Shown here one piece after another: positions 5,802 through 7,577 of a stretch of 7,577 nucleotides of DNA. A program made the position numbers and the translations under genes. How positions within the stretch are numbered: position 1 is the stretch's first letter; each line of letters opens with the position of its first letter. Below the pieces are notes generated by a model. It was not told where the DNA came from, searched no databases, and saw only the letters and a list, made by a program, of their open reading frames with translations. This DNA is from a bacterium (GTDB taxonomy: Archaea; Thermoplasmatota; Thermoplasmata; Lutacidiplasmatales; UBA184): NCBI GenBank assembly GCA_021832495.1, contig JAKBKR010000089.1, positions 1-7,577 on the forward strand, written 5' to 3'.

Positions 5802-7577
5802 ATGACCAAATGGTTGGTTTTCATCGCCATCGCGGCCGTGAGCCTTACCCTACCAACCCTGACCCAACTTCCCTCTTCGGAAGCAAGCCACGGGGGTCTT
5901 CCCCATCCCCCGAACGATTGGTCTGCCCAGCCGCATACGCAAAGTTGTTCCTTCTCCCCAAGTAACTCGACCGCACCCTCCAATTGCGGTACGGATGTCT
6001 CGAGCGGGTCGGCGCGCCCTTCCGAGTCTGGTTCCGTGATAGCAAATATACCGGTGGGGTGCGGACCCTACGGAGACACCTATGACAGCGGCAAGCAGGA
6101 GATCTTTGTGGTGAACTCCTGCGGCAGTTCCGTGACCGTCATCTCAGCCACCTCCAATTCGGTGGTCGCGACGATCCCGTTGCCCGCCGGCAGCAACCCC
6201 GAAGGAGACACGTATGACAGTCAAAACGGATACATCTACACGGCCAACACAGGGGGCGGCACGGTCTCCGTCATCTCGGATGCCACCAACACGGTCGTGG
6301 CCAACATTGCAGTACCGAACCCCGTCTACCCATGGGGCATTGATTACGATAGTCGAAACGGCTATGTCTACGCTGCCAACGACGGCGGGGGAGATGCCGT
6401 GTGGGTCATTTCGGGCACTCATGTGGTCACAACGATAGGCGTTGGTAGCAGCCCCGATGGCGTCACCTACGACGGGGAGAACGGGAACGTGTACACGGCG
6501 AATAGTGGAAGCCAGACGCTCAGCGTGATCTCGGGCGCGACCAATACAGTGGTAGGGACCGTGACGGTGGGAAGCAGTTGGTATCCGTACTGGGTCGCCT
6601 ACGGTGCGAAGAGCGGGAACATCTACGTGGCTAGCTATGGGACGCGGGACATTTACGCCATTTCTGGATACACGAACGCTCTCGTCGCCACGATCCCCGT
6701 TCCATCAACGAACATCGAAATGTCCTACGATAGCGGGAACAACGACGCCTACGCCACTCCCTGCGGCGGAAACCAGGTGTATGTGATCAACGGTTCCAGC
6801 AACACGTACCTCACCTCGATCACCGTGCAGAACAACCCCTGTGCGGTCGTCTACGATACCGCCAATGGCGACCTCTATGTCACGAATGCCGGGTCCAACT
6901 CGGTGAGTGTGATATCGACTTCGAACCCCCAGGTCACCATCCCGGTCGCCTCCGTCTCCAGCGTTGACATCAGCCAGAGCGTCACCTTCTCTACCCTATC
7001 CCAAGGCGGGGTCCCACCCTACACCTACACTTGGAATGGACTCCCAACCGGATGTTCTTCGGCCAGTTCCACCTCGATCACTTGTACCCCAACCGGGGTG
7101 GGATCCTTCCTTGTTTCCGTCTCGATCCGGGACAGCACGGGCTATTCTACGTCCAGTGGGACCTTGCCGTTCACAGTCTACTCGGACCCCTCGGTGAGCC
7201 CACCTAAACCTTCTCAACCTTCCGCAGACGCCAATCAGACCCTCACCTACAATGCCACCGCTTCAGGTGGCACGACCAATTACACCAGCTTTGCGTGGAA
7301 GGAATCCTCCACCAACCTTGGCTGTACGCTAGCCAATGCCCCTTCGATCGTCTGTACCCCAGTGATCAATGGGACCTTCACGACAAGCGTGACGGTGACG
7401 GACTCGAACGGATGCTCTTCGGGAACTCCGGGGGGGTGTGCGCCGGTCCCCAGTACGTCTCCCTCGCTGCTTGTATACTCAGATCCGACCGTGGGTCCTC
7501 CGACGGTCTCCCCCGGGGCCGTGGACGTGGGGCAATGGGTAAATCTCACGAGCTCAGCCCCCGTGGGTGGACTCCCG
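5802..7577 (+). CDS. Exported seven-repeat YVTN beta-propeller protein with Ig/PKD-like repeats (3' end outside window)
   Basis: The frame opens at ATG 5802 and stays open for 592 codons to the last base, so the C terminus is missing. The start is supported by GAGG seven bases upstream and an immediate signal peptide (MTKWLVFIAIAAVSL). A Ser/Pro/Asn-rich linker (about 25-77) leads to seven propeller repeats at about 78-115, 119-159, 163-204, 206-244, 248-288, 292-330 and 334-372. Each has the pattern 'V-x-T-I-x-V ... Y-D-x-x-N-G-x-x-Y-x-x-N ... V-x-V-I-S' (for example NGYIYTAN, NGNVYTAN, NGDLYVTN). Seven repeats would close a complete YncE/YVTN-type propeller. From about 373, Ig/PKD-like modules of about 90-99 residues begin (PPYTYTWNG, SIRDSTG; then SVTVTDSNG). 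They are joined by a repeated VYSDP linker (459 and 558), and each contains G-C-x9-C-T-P, a likely disulfide. Such proteins are common archaeal surface or S-layer-associated proteins, with probable binding or adhesion roles; the ligand is unknown. It is divergent from the CuA/PKD gene. Confidence 0.93.
   Translation, partial: MTKWLVFIAIAAVSLTLPTLTQLPSSEASHGGLPHPPNDWSAQPHTQSCSFSPSNSTAPSNCGTDVSSGSARPSESGSVIANIPVGCGPYGDTYDSGKQEIFVVNSCGSSVTVISATSNSVVATIPLPAGSNPEGDTYDSQNGYIYTANTGGGTVSVISDATNTVVANIAVPNPVYPWGIDYDSRNGYVYAANDGGGDAVWVISGTHVVTTIGVGSSPDGVTYDGENGNVYTANSGSQTLSVISGATNTVVGTVTVGSSWYPYWVAYGAKSGNIYVASYGTRDIYAISGYTNALVATIPVPSTNIEMSYDSGNNDAYATPCGGNQVYVINGSSNTYLTSITVQNNPCAVVYDTANGDLYVTNAGSNSVSVISTSNPQVTIPVASVSSVDISQSVTFSTLSQGGVPPYTYTWNGLPTGCSSASSTSITCTPTGVGSFLVSVSIRDSTGYSTSSGTLPFTVYSDPSVSPPKPSQPSADANQTLTYNATASGGTTNYTSFAWKESSTNLGCTLANAPSIVCTPVINGTFTTSVTVTDSNGCSSGTPGGCAPVPSTSPSLLVYSDPTVGPPTVSPGAVDVGQWVNLTSSAPVGGLP

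Overview
The window looks archaeal, most likely from a moderately GC-rich member of the Thermoplasmatota such as an uncultivated soil or acidic-environment lineage. This is inferred from three things: PKD-rich and YVTN-propeller surface proteins, TATA-like boxes upstream of starts, and a T-run terminator. No rRNA or other phylogenetic marker is present, so the assignment is tentative.

Layout, left to right. (1) Positions 3-380, plus strand: the 3' end of a gene for a probable surface protein, with a 17-proline run, a short hydrophobic stretch and a basic tail. (2) Positions 410-2533, minus strand: a complete AMP-forming acetyl-CoA synthetase, convergent with the first gene and separated from it by 29 bases. 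(3) Positions 2534-3105: a 572-base non-coding stretch holding a two-part inverted repeat upstream of the synthetase, several small hairpins and a double T-run terminator. (4) Positions 3106-5463, minus strand: a large exported protein with a CuA-type copper site near its N terminus, six PKD domains and a C-terminal membrane anchor. (5) Positions 5464-5801: a divergent intergenic region with candidate promoters for both flanking genes. (6) Positions 5802 to the window end, plus strand: an exported protein with a seven-repeat YVTN beta-propeller followed by Ig/PKD-like repeats. Its frame stays open past the last base, so the gene is cut off.

Three of the four genes encode secreted or membrane-anchored proteins, so this is mainly a cell-surface locus with one central-metabolism gene inserted. 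The most notable observation is the surface protein carrying all five expected CuA ligands (His, Cys, Cys, His, Met). This arrangement is known from cytochrome oxidase subunit II and nitrous oxide reductase. Here it is joined to six PKD modules and a C-terminal anchor, with no oxidase subunit visible nearby. It suggests a stalk-mounted electron-transfer or copper-handling protein at the archaeal surface. Acetyl-CoA synthetase probably serves acetate assimilation, and the terminator suggests it is transcribed separately.
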